Positions 46,050-55,374 of a stretch of DNA of 64,000 bases are shown in pieces; within the stretch, counting starts at the first letter, position 1, and each line of letters begins with the position of its first letter. The position numbers were made by a program, and so were the translations under genes. Location: NCBI RefSeq assembly GCF_007859865.1, contig NZ_SJPI01000001.1, forward strand, positions 2,170,001-2,234,000, read 5' to 3'. This DNA is from Rubripirellula amarantea (GTDB taxonomy: Bacteria; Planctomycetota; Planctomycetia; Pirellulales; Pirellulaceae). The notes beneath the pieces are model-generated. The model searched no databases. It saw nothing but the letters and a program-made list of their open reading frames with translations, and had not been told where the DNA came from.

Positions 46050-47108
46050 TTAGTCGCGATAGATCTCGTGACAGGACTTGCATAGCTCCAGCAATCGAAA
46101 AGTCGTGTTCGATAGATGATGGGTGGATTCAACCGGCTGGGGTGACAGCGATCGTTCGATAGATAATTGGTCCTGCAATTCCGTTGCCGCTTGTTCGGAC
46201 TGTTCGATCCAGCGACGGAAACGCGTGTCGGCAAGAAGACGATTCGTTTCGTCGTCATCAGACTTTCGTCGGGCGAATTCCCGAAAGTGTTCACGAATGA
46301 GAAGTGCATCGTGGGCCAGTTCTTCGCGATCGTCTTTCCATCCTGCGGACTCGGCGCTTTTGAGACGGTCGGCTAGTTCACCCACTTCTGACATCATGGA
46401 AGCTAGCGAGTTCACTTCAGCGATCTCGACGAATGTTTTCTGCATCGCATCGAGGTCTTCTGGTAAGATGCGTTTCGCTTCGGCAACCGCCTTGTGCAGA
46501 CCTTTGTAGCCGATTCCCGTGCCGGCCTGTTGCAGCACCGATTGACCCTGGGCCGTGGTAATCAGTCCTGATGCAATGCAGGCTGCTGACGCCGCTGCTG
46601 GGCCGCGATGTTTGCCGTGGTGGCAATGGATATAGATCACACCATCGGTTTGGTGCACGGCCTTCGCAAGTGATTCAACTTCATCCTGGTCGATCTTGTC
46701 ATATCCGATCGGCAAGTGGATGTAGCGAATGCCGTTGCGTCTAGCGATTTCCACTGGGGGAACGGTTGCGTCGACGGAGATAATCGTTTGCACTCCCAGA
46801 TCAGCGAGCTCGGCATACTGGTCGGTTGAAGTAGGCCCTTCACCACAGATCACTCGGGGATGGATCTGTATAAGATGTTCAAGCGTGTTGGCATCGATCG
46901 GTGCTGGATCGACAGGAGTTGCATCACCAGAAGTGCGCATGCCATGCGTTTGGTCCGCAGACGTTTGTCCATTAGGCGATAGAGCTCTTGGATCAGTCTC
47001 AGCTTGGCCGCTGGTTGGCTTGTCGGTTGCGTTTGCGAGCGAGTTGTTGAGCAAGTTGCTGAGCAAGGCAATGCTCAAGCCAAGCATCGCTCTCATGACA
47101 AGCGACAT
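46050..47108 (-). CDS. Secreted phosphatase fused to a cytochrome c'-like domain
   Basis: The 352-residue product has a signal peptide (MSLVMRAMLGLSIALLSNLLNNSLANA). Residues about 75-215 resemble a dual-specificity or tyrosine phosphatase: VQTIISVDATVPPVEIARRNG, and the signature HCHHGKHRG with Cys162 and Arg168 (Cys-x5-Arg). Residues about 225-352 are helical and finish CKSCHEIYR, a heme c motif (Cys343, Cys346, His347) placed near the C-terminus exactly as in class II cytochromes c'. The product would be a periplasmic phosphatase carrying covalent heme. ATG 47108 has AGGA eight bases upstream; the frame is open to 47237. I do not know a family with this combination. Confidence 0.8.
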   Translation of the reverse strand: MSLVMRAMLGLSIALLSNLLNNSLANATDKPTSGQAETDPRALSPNGQTSADQTHGMRTSGDATPVDPAPIDANTLEHLIQIHPRVICGEGPTSTDQYAELADLGVQTIISVDATVPPVEIARRNGIRYIHLPIGYDKIDQDEVESLAKAVHQTDGVIYIHCHHGKHRGPAAASAACIASGLITTAQGQSVLQQAGTGIGYKGLHKAVAEAKRILPEDLDAMQKTFVEIAEVNSLASMMSEVGELADRLKSAESAGWKDDREELAHDALLIREHFREFARRKSDDDETNRLLADTRFRRWIEQSEQAATELQDQLSIERSLSPQPVESTHHLSNTTFRLLELCKSCHEIYRD

Positions 47109-47439
47109 GGAAACATTCCTCTGTGCTGCTTGAAAGCTTAAGTTCACTTGTGGTGAGTTCGACGTCGCTTGAAGGTTCATAGCGATCGAACGTGAACGTT
47201 GATGAGCTGTTCGGCGGGGTGGGGAGATCATTTTCACCTCTCCATTAAACTCAACTTGTCAAGAAAAGAAAACTCTCCCTCGATAGCCACGGGTGACAAA
47301 CGAAGAGGCGTGAACGGAAGGTCACGCGTCAGAATGAATGTCTAACCTAGCATGGCTAAACCGATCAACGCTGGGCGGATCTTGGGTCAGCGTGTCTTGG
47401 CTAGTTGAATCTTGCCTAACAGGATCTAAACCCGATCGT
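47109..47439. other. Intergenic spacer
   Basis: About 330 bases lie between the diguanylate cyclase stop and the phosphatase start, both on the minus strand. I see no gene, RNA or terminator. An AGGA near 47117 is the phosphatase ribosome site. The open frames in it continue as shadows of the cyclase. Confidence 0.4.
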
Positions 47440-48375
47440 TCACGACCGAGCGATCTCCGGGGCACCGACCAGTGCGGGAGCTCGACCATCGTGGTAGTAG
47501 ACACGGTTACGGCCAATGTTTTTAGCCGCATAAAGAGCCTCGTCAGCTCGCCGAATGACTGGGCTCGACGCGAGATCCTCGCGAGGCTCACTCAGTCCAA
47601 CGCTGACGGTGATGTCCAGCGACAGATTGCCAGCGGCCATGGGATGATGTTCGATTGTCTTGCGGACTTCGTTCATCTTTTCGGCTGCTACGCGAAGCGG
47701 TCCGTCAAGAATGGCGGCAAACTCTTCTCCACCAAATCTCGCGACCATGATGGCGCTGCTAAGTTCCGTTCGCAGCGTCGAGGCAAGCTGCTGCAGCACT
47801 TGGTCGCCCGCTTGATGACCGTGGTTGTCGTTGATGGACTTGAACTTATCGATGTCGACAAGCACCAACACAAACGAGCGTCCACCGCTTCGATAGGCTG
47901 CGAACACTTCATCGAGTCGTTTGTCGAAAGCGCGACGATTGAAGAGTCCAGTTAACCCATCGGTGCGAGCCTCGGTGAGGTAGCATTCGATTTGCTGGGT
48001 TTGCTTGTCGAGCTGGCGTTCGGCCGCTTCAAGGCGATCTTGCAGTTCGCCGTTGCTATTCATGATCTGTTGCAGCAGCATCATGACTTTGTTTTCGGCA
48101 ACAGGTCCGGCAGCCGGATTGAGGCTCGCTCGAACGGCTTCGCTAAGTTTGCCTAATTCGTTTTGGTAATCCGAGACATTGCCCGAATACTCGTTGGTCC
48201 AGGAGCCCAGTTGATGTAACAACTGCAGCATCTGCTCGCGGTCATTTTCGGACAAAATTTCACCTGATTGTTGGGATCGCAAACGCGCCCATCGCATCCC
48301 AATGAGGACACCGACAGCCAGCAAGATAATTCCAAGAACGATTCCGATTAGCAAAGGAGTAATATTTTCCATCAT
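47440..48375 (-). CDS. Membrane-anchored GGDEF diguanylate cyclase
   Basis: This enzyme makes cyclic di-GMP from two GTP. The 311-residue product has one N-terminal membrane segment (LLIGIVLGIILLAVGVLIGM), a coiled-coil linker (residues about 35-135) and the GGDEF domain with GGEEF at 215-219 and LVDIDKFKSINDNHGHQAGD. No RxxD inhibitory site stands five residues upstream, so product feedback is unlikely. No PAS or GAF sensor is present; the coiled coil would transmit a signal from the membrane or a partner. Its ATG overlaps the glgC stop by four bases (48372-48375), so it is translationally coupled to glycogen synthesis. Confidence 0.94.
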   Translation of the reverse strand: MMENITPLLIGIVLGIILLAVGVLIGMRWARLRSQQSGEILSENDREQMLQLLHQLGSWTNEYSGNVSDYQNELGKLSEAVRASLNPAAGPVAENKVMMLLQQIMNSNGELQDRLEAAERQLDKQTQQIECYLTEARTDGLTGLFNRRAFDKRLDEVFAAYRSGGRSFVLVLVDIDKFKSINDNHGHQAGDQVLQQLASTLRTELSSAIMVARFGGEEFAAILDGPLRVAAEKMNEVRKTIEHHPMAAGNLSLDITVSVGLSEPREDLASSPVIRRADEALYAAKNIGRNRVYYHDGRAPALVGAPEIARS

Positions 48376-49631
48376 CGAACAACGCTCACCGTTTCACCGG
48401 TGTTTACCAATTGTTCACCACGTGCAATCACAACCAGACCGCTTTCGGTAACGGTGAAGCCCCGTTGGGCATCGAATATGGGATCGAAGCCAATTTCGGT
48501 TTCGGGTGGAATCTGCACGCCTTTGTCGACGATCACGCGACGTAGTCGGCATCGACGTCCCACCTCGACTTCATCGAATAGGATGCAATCTTCGACCGAC
48601 GCGTAGCTATTGATCCGTACGTTGGGACCAAGCACGCTTCGATGAACACGTCCGCCGCTGACGATAGCGCCTTGACAAACAATGGAATCCAACGCCTCGC
48701 CTCGACGAATCGATGGCCCACCTTCGCTGCCAAAGACAAACTTCGGTGGTGGCAGCATGGGTTGGTGAGCGCGGATAGGCCACTGAGCGTCATAAAGATT
48801 GAGTTGCGGATCGACGTCGATCAGATCCATTGTCGCTTCGAAGTACGCGTCGATGGTGCCGACGTCTCGCCAATATGCATCTCGCTTGCGATTCTCGTCC
48901 AAGAAAGGGAACGCGAATACGCGATTGGTTTTTATGGCTGCCGGAATGATGTTCTTGCCAAAATCGTGGTCGCTGTCCTCGTAGGTAGCGTCGTCGCAAA
49001 GGCACTCGTAAAGAAATCTCGCGTTAAAGACATAGATGCCCATCGATGCAAGAGCCACATCGGGGTCATCTGGCGTCGTCTTGGGTTCACTTGGCTTCTC
49101 TTCAAAACCGACGATTCGATGGTCGAGGTCAGCCTGGATCACGCCAAATTCTTTGGCTTCGTCACGACTAACACGAAGTGCACCGATGGTGATGTCCGCA
49201 TCCATCTTGCGATGGAATTCGACCATGGGGCCATAGTTCATCTTGTAGATGTGGTCGCCGCCTAGGATGACAACGTCGCGCGGTTCTTCGCGTTCGATGG
49301 CGTAGATGTTTTGATAGACCGCATCGGCGGTACCCTGATACCAGCTATCGTCAAATCGCTGTTGAGGCGGAACGACGTCAATGAACTCACCCAGTTCACG
49401 GCAAAAGTAGTTGCGCCAAGCTAGGTTGATGTGCCGATCGAGCGATTGAGCCTTGTACTGCGTCAACAGTAGGATCTTCCGCATGCCGCTGTTAAGGCAA
49501 TTGCTAAGGACAAAGTCAACAATCCGGTACAAACCGCCAAACGGAACCGCCGGTTTTGCGCGATCGCGGGTCAGAGGTTCCAGGCGCGAACCTTTTCCTC
49601 CTGCCAAAATTACCGTTACCGTGTCTCGCAT
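48372..49631 (-). CDS. glgC: Glucose-1-phosphate adenylyltransferase
   Basis: GlgC makes ADP-glucose, the committed step of glycogen synthesis. The 419-residue product has TVILAGGKGSRLEPLTRDRAKPAVPFGG with the pyrophosphorylase signature, then VVILGGDHIYKMNYG, and a C-terminal beta-helix domain. Regulatory and sugar sites (GLYRIVDFVLSN, FEEKP) are present. ATG 49631 has AGGA five bases upstream; a longer start adds five residues. It is followed, with a four-base overlap, by a diguanylate cyclase. glgA and glgB are not in the window. Confidence 0.96.
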   Translation of the reverse strand: MRDTVTVILAGGKGSRLEPLTRDRAKPAVPFGGLYRIVDFVLSNCLNSGMRKILLLTQYKAQSLDRHINLAWRNYFCRELGEFIDVVPPQQRFDDSWYQGTADAVYQNIYAIEREEPRDVVILGGDHIYKMNYGPMVEFHRKMDADITIGALRVSRDEAKEFGVIQADLDHRIVGFEEKPSEPKTTPDDPDVALASMGIYVFNARFLYECLCDDATYEDSDHDFGKNIIPAAIKTNRVFAFPFLDENRKRDAYWRDVGTIDAYFEATMDLIDVDPQLNLYDAQWPIRAHQPMLPPPKFVFGSEGGPSIRRGEALDSIVCQGAIVSGGRVHRSVLGPNVRINSYASVEDCILFDEVEVGRRCRLRRVIVDKGVQIPPETEIGFDPIFDAQRGFTVTESGLVVIARGEQLVNTGETVSVVR

Positions 49632-50204
49632 TCGATTCCTGCACATTCCATTGGTTGTTTAGGGATAGTCCAGAACGACTTTCGACACGTGGATCTTCGC
49701 AGTTCCGCACAGCGAGATAATTCGAGATCGTACCGATCGAGAGAGAACGACATGACTGTCTTATTCCCGCTTCTATCGGATCTTCCAAGGAAGAGTTGTG
49801 TGGCGAAGTGGTTTCTGAACGATTCCTTAATGCAATCAAAGTTTACCAGACTCAAGCGGTTTGGTGCGATAGTCAATTCCGCCGAATGGTCTTGCAAAAC
49901 GTCACGTAATTCCTCTTTCCAGCATTCTGCATTCCACTCAGTCACGATTCCACTCGGCCCCGATCCTAAATCCGCGAGTCGCTAGATTGGATCGTCTCTC
50001 AAACACGAGGGCCACCAAGATGCAGATCGATAATCGGACTGCAATTCACCAATGGTTGACTTTGGGTAAATTGCGTAAGTAGAACGCATCTGCAAACGTG
50101 CGTCGGTTGATGACAGGTCGTTTGCAGCGATCAACGATCTTCCGCTACGCCGAACGATTCTGGTACATCCAATCCCATTCATACCGTTGGCTCATTGTGG
50201 ATAC
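49632..50204. other. Divergent intergenic region glgC / outer-membrane protein
   Basis: About 570 bases without a gene. Short open frames are present on both strands (for example 49616-49945 minus) but none has domains or a good start. The region contains the divergent promoters; I cannot locate them reliably. Confidence 0.4.
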
Positions 50205-51212
50205 ATGCGTTCTTCCCCAGCAACAACGACACAACGCATCGTCAAGCGCGGGCTTGATTTGTGGACGTGCGCAATCTCCGTGGCGTGTTTGGCGATTCTT
50301 AACAGTTCAAGTTCGAACTGTTTTGGTCAGATGGCCAACGAAGTGGTGGTGCCATTGGCTCCGTACGCGCAGCCCAACCCGCACGTCAATCCGATGCTCG
50401 CTGAGATTACGGAAGTTCCCATCGAGAAGTTTCGACGCAGTTTCTATCAAGGTGCTGAGGTCCTAGGCGGATACTTCGCCGACACGGGCGATCGCCTCGG
50501 TGGCTTGAATTGGAGCTTTGAAGAGGCTCGCGTCAGCTTTGGTTTGCCACTCGGCAGCATGGACAACATCCTGGGCATGCGGCCGTACTTTCGAGCATTG
50601 CACCTGGATGGTCCCACGGACGTGGATGTCCCGTCGACGGTTTACGACACTGGGGTAACGTTCTTAAACCAACGTACCTGGACACCTCGGGTGTCCACCA
50701 CGTTAGTCGTCAGTCCTGCCGTTCGCAGCGACTTCACCACCGACAACCAAGCCTTTCGTATTTTTGGACTCGGGTTGGTGAACTACCAATGCCGCGAGAC
50801 GTTAAAGCTATCTGCCGGCGCGGTGTTCCTTGACCGAGAAGATGTCGGAGTCCTTCCCGCTTTCGGGTTTGTTTGGACACCGACTCCACAGTGGCAGTTC
50901 GACGGAATGATTCCGCGTCCCAGGATTGCTCGGCGGTTATGGAAAGACGGCGGTGAGGCAGAAGGATGGGCGTTTATCGGAGCTTCCTTCGGCGGTAACA
51001 CATTTGCCGTCACGCGTGACGACAATCGCACCGACCTACTGACCCTGCGAGATTATCGAGTCATGGGCGGTTATGAGGTGATCCGCAGTGGCAACCGCGG
51101 CGCCTACGTCGAAGCCGGATATTCATTCGGCCGTTCGCTTGAGTACGACAACGACAATCTTGATTTTGACCTTGACGATGCCGTCTTCGTGCAAGCGAGT
51201 TGGCAATTCTAG
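50205..51212 (+). CDS. Outer-membrane beta-barrel protein
   Basis: The 335-residue product has a signal segment (WTCAISVACLAILNSSSSNCFGQ), then a barrel-like sequence with alternating hydrophobic and polar residues. It finishes VFVQASWQF, a C-terminal Phe typical of outer-membrane insertion. Repeated short strands such as GLNWSFEEARVSFGLPLG and WTPRVSTTLVVSPAV fit barrel strands. Its length and shape resemble planctomycete barrel families listed as DUF6268, but this is not verified. ATG 50205 is used; TTG 50187 is possible. It is a stand-alone gene, convergent with the metalloprotease. Confidence 0.75.
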   Translation: MRSSPATTTQRIVKRGLDLWTCAISVACLAILNSSSSNCFGQMANEVVVPLAPYAQPNPHVNPMLAEITEVPIEKFRRSFYQGAEVLGGYFADTGDRLGGLNWSFEEARVSFGLPLGSMDNILGMRPYFRALHLDGPTDVDVPSTVYDTGVTFLNQRTWTPRVSTTLVVSPAVRSDFTTDNQAFRIFGLGLVNYQCRETLKLSAGAVFLDREDVGVLPAFGFVWTPTPQWQFDGMIPRPRIARRLWKDGGEAEGWAFIGASFGGNTFAVTRDDNRTDLLTLRDYRVMGGYEVIRSGNRGAYVEAGYSFGRSLEYDNDNLDFDLDDAVFVQASWQF

Positions 51213-51280
51213 TTTCCGCAACGTCGGTCAACGATCAATCAAACTCGCTGCGTCATAAAGCAAAGCCATGAAACAGCAAG

Positions 51281-51319
51281 CGGCGGCTAGTGCCAAGTGT
51301 TTGCCTGCAGTAGCCGCCG
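51281..51319. repeat. Hairpin between convergent genes
   Basis: CGGCGGCTA at 51281-51289 pairs perfectly with TAGCCGCCG at 51311-51319 over a 21-base loop. No T-run is present. It lies between the barrel gene stop (51212) and the metalloprotease stop (51333), so it may slow or end transcription from both sides. Confidence 0.4.
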
Positions 51320-51332
51320 ATGTCCTGTGAAC

Positions 51333-54308
51333 CTACTTCGCTTCCGATTTGCCGTGTTCCTTGCCGAGCATCATCATCAGAATCGGCTGCTGCTTGTTAC
51401 CACCGTTGTAGGTGTAACCAGCTTCCAAGGCACGTTCAATTCGCTCTTGAGATTCGGTAAGGTGGGCAATCGTGTAGGAGTCCATCTTCGGCCCACACTT
51501 TGCGATAGAACCTTCGATGCGTTTGGTGAGTGATCGCAACTGCATGCGAGCCAAGTTGCTAATCGGTTTCGCCGCCGCACTTCGGTCTGACGTTTCCAAG
51601 ATCAGATCAATCAACCGCTGCATATGTTCGCGTTGCAGGTTTCGGCGGAGTGATGAAATCATTGGTTTGCGGTCATTGCGATCCGCTGGGCAATCCGCAT
51701 CGAGTTCTGACCAAACTGCATCGTTAAGAGTGTTCAGCAGTTCGGGCAACGTCAACGCATCCTGGTCGGCGGGCAAGCGTAGTTCATTGTCATAGACGCG
51801 GCGCAGAGTGGTTGGGTTCATCAACCACGTCAGGGCCGATGACTGGACTCCAAGAATACGATCGTGAATCGGCCATGCGGCCTCGACCGACATTGACGAG
51901 TGCGACCCGCCATCAAGCCATTTGTCGGCGCTCATTCGTTCGAGGATTTCCGGGGTCAAGCCATACGCTTCATCCCTGAACGATGTTTCAATCACAAACT
52001 TCAACGCGTCTCGTTGTTGTTTGGCAGGAACGACTTCCACCGGTGGGCGATCACCGGGGTCACCCTTCTTGTCACGGTTAACGAACGCTCCGCCAATCCA
52101 GTTGGCCATCATGCTGGCCGCCCGAGTTTGCAAACCGAGGGTAAGTTCGTAACCACGACGAGCGCGAGCCCAGCTTTGGCCATCTTTAACGAAGCGATCC
52201 AAAATACGTTCGCGGTACAACTTGACCAACTTCATTTGTTCGTTGGCGTAATCGAGAGGATCCTTCGCGAAGTCGTAACGACGCGCTAGCGGATCGGGAC
52301 CCGTGGTGTCTTCGTCAGTTGCATATTGAAGTTCGGGCTCTGTGCATCGCTTAAGAATCTCTGGAAGGTCTTTGTCATTAAAGGTGTATCCGTACTCGAT
52401 TGCCCAGAAGTCATAGGGGCCAATGTCGATCATCGCGTAATCACCCTGCACTTCCCCAGATTCGAAACGGTAGTTGATGGGCAGGTAATCCATCACCGAC
52501 GAACTGAAGGTCTTCTTTCCCTTGACTTCTTCACTGTTGATTTCGTCGAGATTGTGCAGCGACGATGCTTTGAAGTTGTGGCGCAGTCCTAGCGTGTGCC
52601 CAACTTCGTGTGCAACCAAATCAGCAAGCAATGGACCAACGAACCACTCCGGCATGCCGTCGATCAAGTTGTCCTCGGTTTCGGCCTTTCTCTTCTTGGC
52701 TAACTTTTCCTTTTCTGACTCTTCGTCCTCTTTCTCGCTGTCGTCCTCGTCTTCTTCCTTGACCTCTTTTTCGTCAGATTCGGCTTTGTCAGAGTCTGCT
52801 TTGGCAGCGTCCTCTTTGACGGATTTCTTTTCGTCCTTCTTCTTTTCTGTTTGTTCTTCTTCGAGCAACGTTAGGGCCCAATCCATGCGAGTGAGTGCAA
52901 GGTCTAAGCTGCGTCCACTCGCTGCCATGCACAAACCATTCTTTTGACTGATCGAACCATAGAGTCCGTCGAACTCGTCATCGCCGAGCAAGCTCGGGTC
53001 GGCCGCTGCCATTTTGAATCCAGCCATCGGCTGTTGGGATTCCATCGCGAAACGATTGCGCAGAAAGTTGGATTGCTCTGGGGGAGCCATCCGAATCCTT
53101 GGGTCCCAAGTTGGGTGTTGACCGAGCCACGCTAGCGTTTCAGGCGGAAAATTCTCCATTGCCAACTGAGGCAGCAGGTCCTCGTAGTTGTAGTTGAAGT
53201 GCCGGATCCAACCGTCGGTCAAGATGATATCGGCGTCGAGGATTTCTCCCGTTTCGGGGTGAACTCGACTTGGGCCAATCGCGGTACCCACGTTGTTGTT
53301 AAGCCAGCGGATGAAGTTGTATCGAACGTCTTCGGGATCTTTTTCCATGTGAATGCCACTCTCGGCATCTTGGTATTCGATCACGATTGCATCAACGATT
53401 CCCACCTTCTCGAACGCTTTGTTCCAATAATCGACACCCGCTTTAATCCAACGTCGATAGCGGACCGGTGCGGTGTGCTCAACGTAAAAGCGAATGGGTT
53501 CCTTGGGTGGGCTAAGGGCGAGCTTTGCGTCGCGTTTTTCGAGTCGCCAACGATTGATATAGCGGACACGTGTTTCGTCTTCTTTGTACTTGCTTAAGTC
53601 CGAGTACGTGGTCGTAAAGTAACCGACACGCTCATCTGCTTTGCGTGGAGTGAAGCCGCTTTTCGCTGAAGGAACTTCGCTAAACGAATAGTGGATCGTT
53701 TGGAGCTTTCCGCCAACACCGACGATTTCGAATGCGAACTCGACGTTGTCAGGAAAAACCTTCGCTGACTTCAAGTCCATGATACGAGTGTTCGTTACGC
53801 GAACGGATGATCCGAAGAATGTGCGCGCGTTGCCAACTAGCAGTGAATCAAAATCAACCATCGGGCCGCCGCTTGGTCCCATCGCAGCAATCGGCACGTC
53901 GAGCAAAACCTTGTCGGTAAACAATCGTTTGACCGAAGCTTTGCTTTCCGCGTCGCCGGTGGCGCGCGTGTCTAAGTTGGGGGCGATCAAAGCAAGTCGA
54001 TCATCGTAGCGTCGCCATTGCACCACCCAGTCACCCGATTGCAAACCGGCATACTCGTCACCGCTACTCACGGTCAGGGCGATGAAATAACGCCGATTAG
54101 CAAAGTTCTTTGGCAGTTCGACAAGGATCTGAGAATCCTTCTCTCGCTTCCAAACGTCGAATAGACCTTTGGGATTCTGCTGGTCCGAAACCGTGATTTT
54201 CGTGTAGTCCTTGGATACCGTGTCAAACTCAGGTAGTTCGGCAAAGGCTGCGGGAGCAATGCACGATGTGAGCGCGAAAGCGATCAAAGCTTGGGTATAG
54301 AATTTCAT
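51333..54308 (-). CDS. Secreted zinc-dependent metalloprotease
   Basis: The 991-residue product has a signal peptide (FYTQALIAFALTSCIAPAAFA), a conserved N-terminal part with SSGDEYAGLQSGDWVVQWRR, and the extended zinc motif HEVGHTLGLRH at residues 567-577 (two His plus a third His, metzincin-like). This fits the planctomycete and Bacteroidetes family with DUF5117/DUF4953 domains. Right before the catalytic motif is a 64-residue charged insertion (483-546) rich in Glu, Lys, Asp and Ser, not typical of the family. The C-terminal 350 residues are helical. ATG 54308 starts the signal peptide. It is probably a cell-surface or secreted peptidase; substrate unknown. Confidence 0.9.
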   Translation of the reverse strand: MKFYTQALIAFALTSCIAPAAFAELPEFDTVSKDYTKITVSDQQNPKGLFDVWKREKDSQILVELPKNFANRRYFIALTVSSGDEYAGLQSGDWVVQWRRYDDRLALIAPNLDTRATGDAESKASVKRLFTDKVLLDVPIAAMGPSGGPMVDFDSLLVGNARTFFGSSVRVTNTRIMDLKSAKVFPDNVEFAFEIVGVGGKLQTIHYSFSEVPSAKSGFTPRKADERVGYFTTTYSDLSKYKEDETRVRYINRWRLEKRDAKLALSPPKEPIRFYVEHTAPVRYRRWIKAGVDYWNKAFEKVGIVDAIVIEYQDAESGIHMEKDPEDVRYNFIRWLNNNVGTAIGPSRVHPETGEILDADIILTDGWIRHFNYNYEDLLPQLAMENFPPETLAWLGQHPTWDPRIRMAPPEQSNFLRNRFAMESQQPMAGFKMAAADPSLLGDDEFDGLYGSISQKNGLCMAASGRSLDLALTRMDWALTLLEEEQTEKKKDEKKSVKEDAAKADSDKAESDEKEVKEEDEDDSEKEDEESEKEKLAKKRKAETEDNLIDGMPEWFVGPLLADLVAHEVGHTLGLRHNFKASSLHNLDEINSEEVKGKKTFSSSVMDYLPINYRFESGEVQGDYAMIDIGPYDFWAIEYGYTFNDKDLPEILKRCTEPELQYATDEDTTGPDPLARRYDFAKDPLDYANEQMKLVKLYRERILDRFVKDGQSWARARRGYELTLGLQTRAASMMANWIGGAFVNRDKKGDPGDRPPVEVVPAKQQRDALKFVIETSFRDEAYGLTPEILERMSADKWLDGGSHSSMSVEAAWPIHDRILGVQSSALTWLMNPTTLRRVYDNELRLPADQDALTLPELLNTLNDAVWSELDADCPADRNDRKPMISSLRRNLQREHMQRLIDLILETSDRSAAAKPISNLARMQLRSLTKRIEGSIAKCGPKMDSYTIAHLTESQERIERALEAGYTYNGGNKQQPILMMMLGKEHGKSEAK

Positions 54309-55374
54309 TCCAGGCATTGGAAAAGAGGATGCAAGATGGGAAGGGGGCGAGCGGAGGCGCAGCGCGGGACGCCCAAGTTCCGTGCGGAGACTCAAGAGCG
54401 ATGTCCCTTTAGTTTAGCCTTTCTGGCGAACTTGCCGACGGTAAACCCACCGCGATCGTCGCAGATTGCCAACAGGTTGTAGCGTCTGAGGGGACCGTAG
54501 GGAAAAAATGCATTGCTTTTGTGCTGGGACGCTCTCTCTCTGATTCAAGACGCTCGGGCTGCCGCCCACGGTTGTCAGGTGTCTCCCAGGCCCGGTTTTT
54601 CCCCAGGCAAGCCGATATTCGCAAACAAGCCGATTTCCCAGGCAAGCCGATTCGCGAGGCACAGGATTTCGATACACCGGCACTCCAAGGGCTCGGGAAT
54701 CAAAAGCTCTGTGTTTTGTCCCGAGGCCATCGAAGTCCAAAGACCATCGAAGTGCCCACGCCCGGGGGCTGGCAATTATTGACGTTGCCAGCGAGTTCGT
54801 CAGTTCGACTTTGAATGGGCGTACACCCCGCGGAGCAGCCGACGGGCCAGCTTGCAGGACAAGAGGCGTTTGCACGAGGAGGCCGATCGCAGCAGGCACC
54901 AGGCGGATTTCTGTCCAGCCATCCCAGCCGCCATCTGTCCAGCCGCCATCTATCCAGCCGCCATCTATCCAGCCGCCATCTATCCAGCCGCCATCTATCC
55001 AGCCAGTGGGGGCTCGTGTCGCAAAGGCGACTTCAGACGAGGCTGACTTACTGCGGGTTGGCTCGGGCCCGTTGCGACATGTTCTGCGTTTCGGTCCTTC
55101 TGTTATCCCGCCTCGTTCTGCTTGGTTTTTCGGAGTCGCCAGGCGAATAACGCTCAAAGGACTCCTGATTGAGGCGAGTTCCTTTGGAAACAACGATTGG
55201 CGGAGACGTCGAATGGCGGAGACATTGATTCGCGGAGACATTGACGATGTTTGGCAGAGGCCTGACAATTGGGCCTTGGTGCTAAAGTGATGCGATCGCT
55301 AGCCATGAATGCCGCAGATGATTTTCTGTTGTTGCTTTCGTTTTCCCCTGTTCCTTCTCAAAACAACCTTTTTC
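54309..55374. other. Repeat-rich non-coding stretch
   Basis: More than 1 kb between metalloprotease and glyA holds overlapping open frames on both strands (54414-55268 minus; 54811-55290 plus) that translate into repeats (WIDGG on one strand, IQPPS on the other) with no domain or convincing start. Short elements recur, such as CAGGCAAGCCGAT near 54604 and 54641 and a 15-base tandem array. I regard it as non-coding or a decayed gene. Confidence 0.55.
54928..55002. repeat. 15-bp tandem repeat, five copies
   Basis: Five contiguous 15-base units (CCGCCATCTATCCAG) cover 54928-55002; only the first differs (G for A at position 10). A half unit may precede them at 54911. The unit length equals five codons, so open frames persist on both strands. 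It lacks spacers, so it is not a CRISPR array. Confidence 0.95.

Noticed and set aside
54928-55002. CRISPR-like array
   Set aside because: Units are contiguous without spacers and only 15 bases long.
54414-55268. 284-residue frame with WIDGG repeats
   Set aside because: The repeat comes from a 15-bp array that leaves open frames on both strands; no domain and no plausible start.
54811-55290. 159-residue plus-strand frame with IQPPS repeats
   Set aside because: Same array read on the other strand; no homology and mixed base usage.
55269-55374. Glycine riboswitch before glyA
   Set aside because: The leader is short and pyrimidine-rich; no conserved riboswitch core can be seen.
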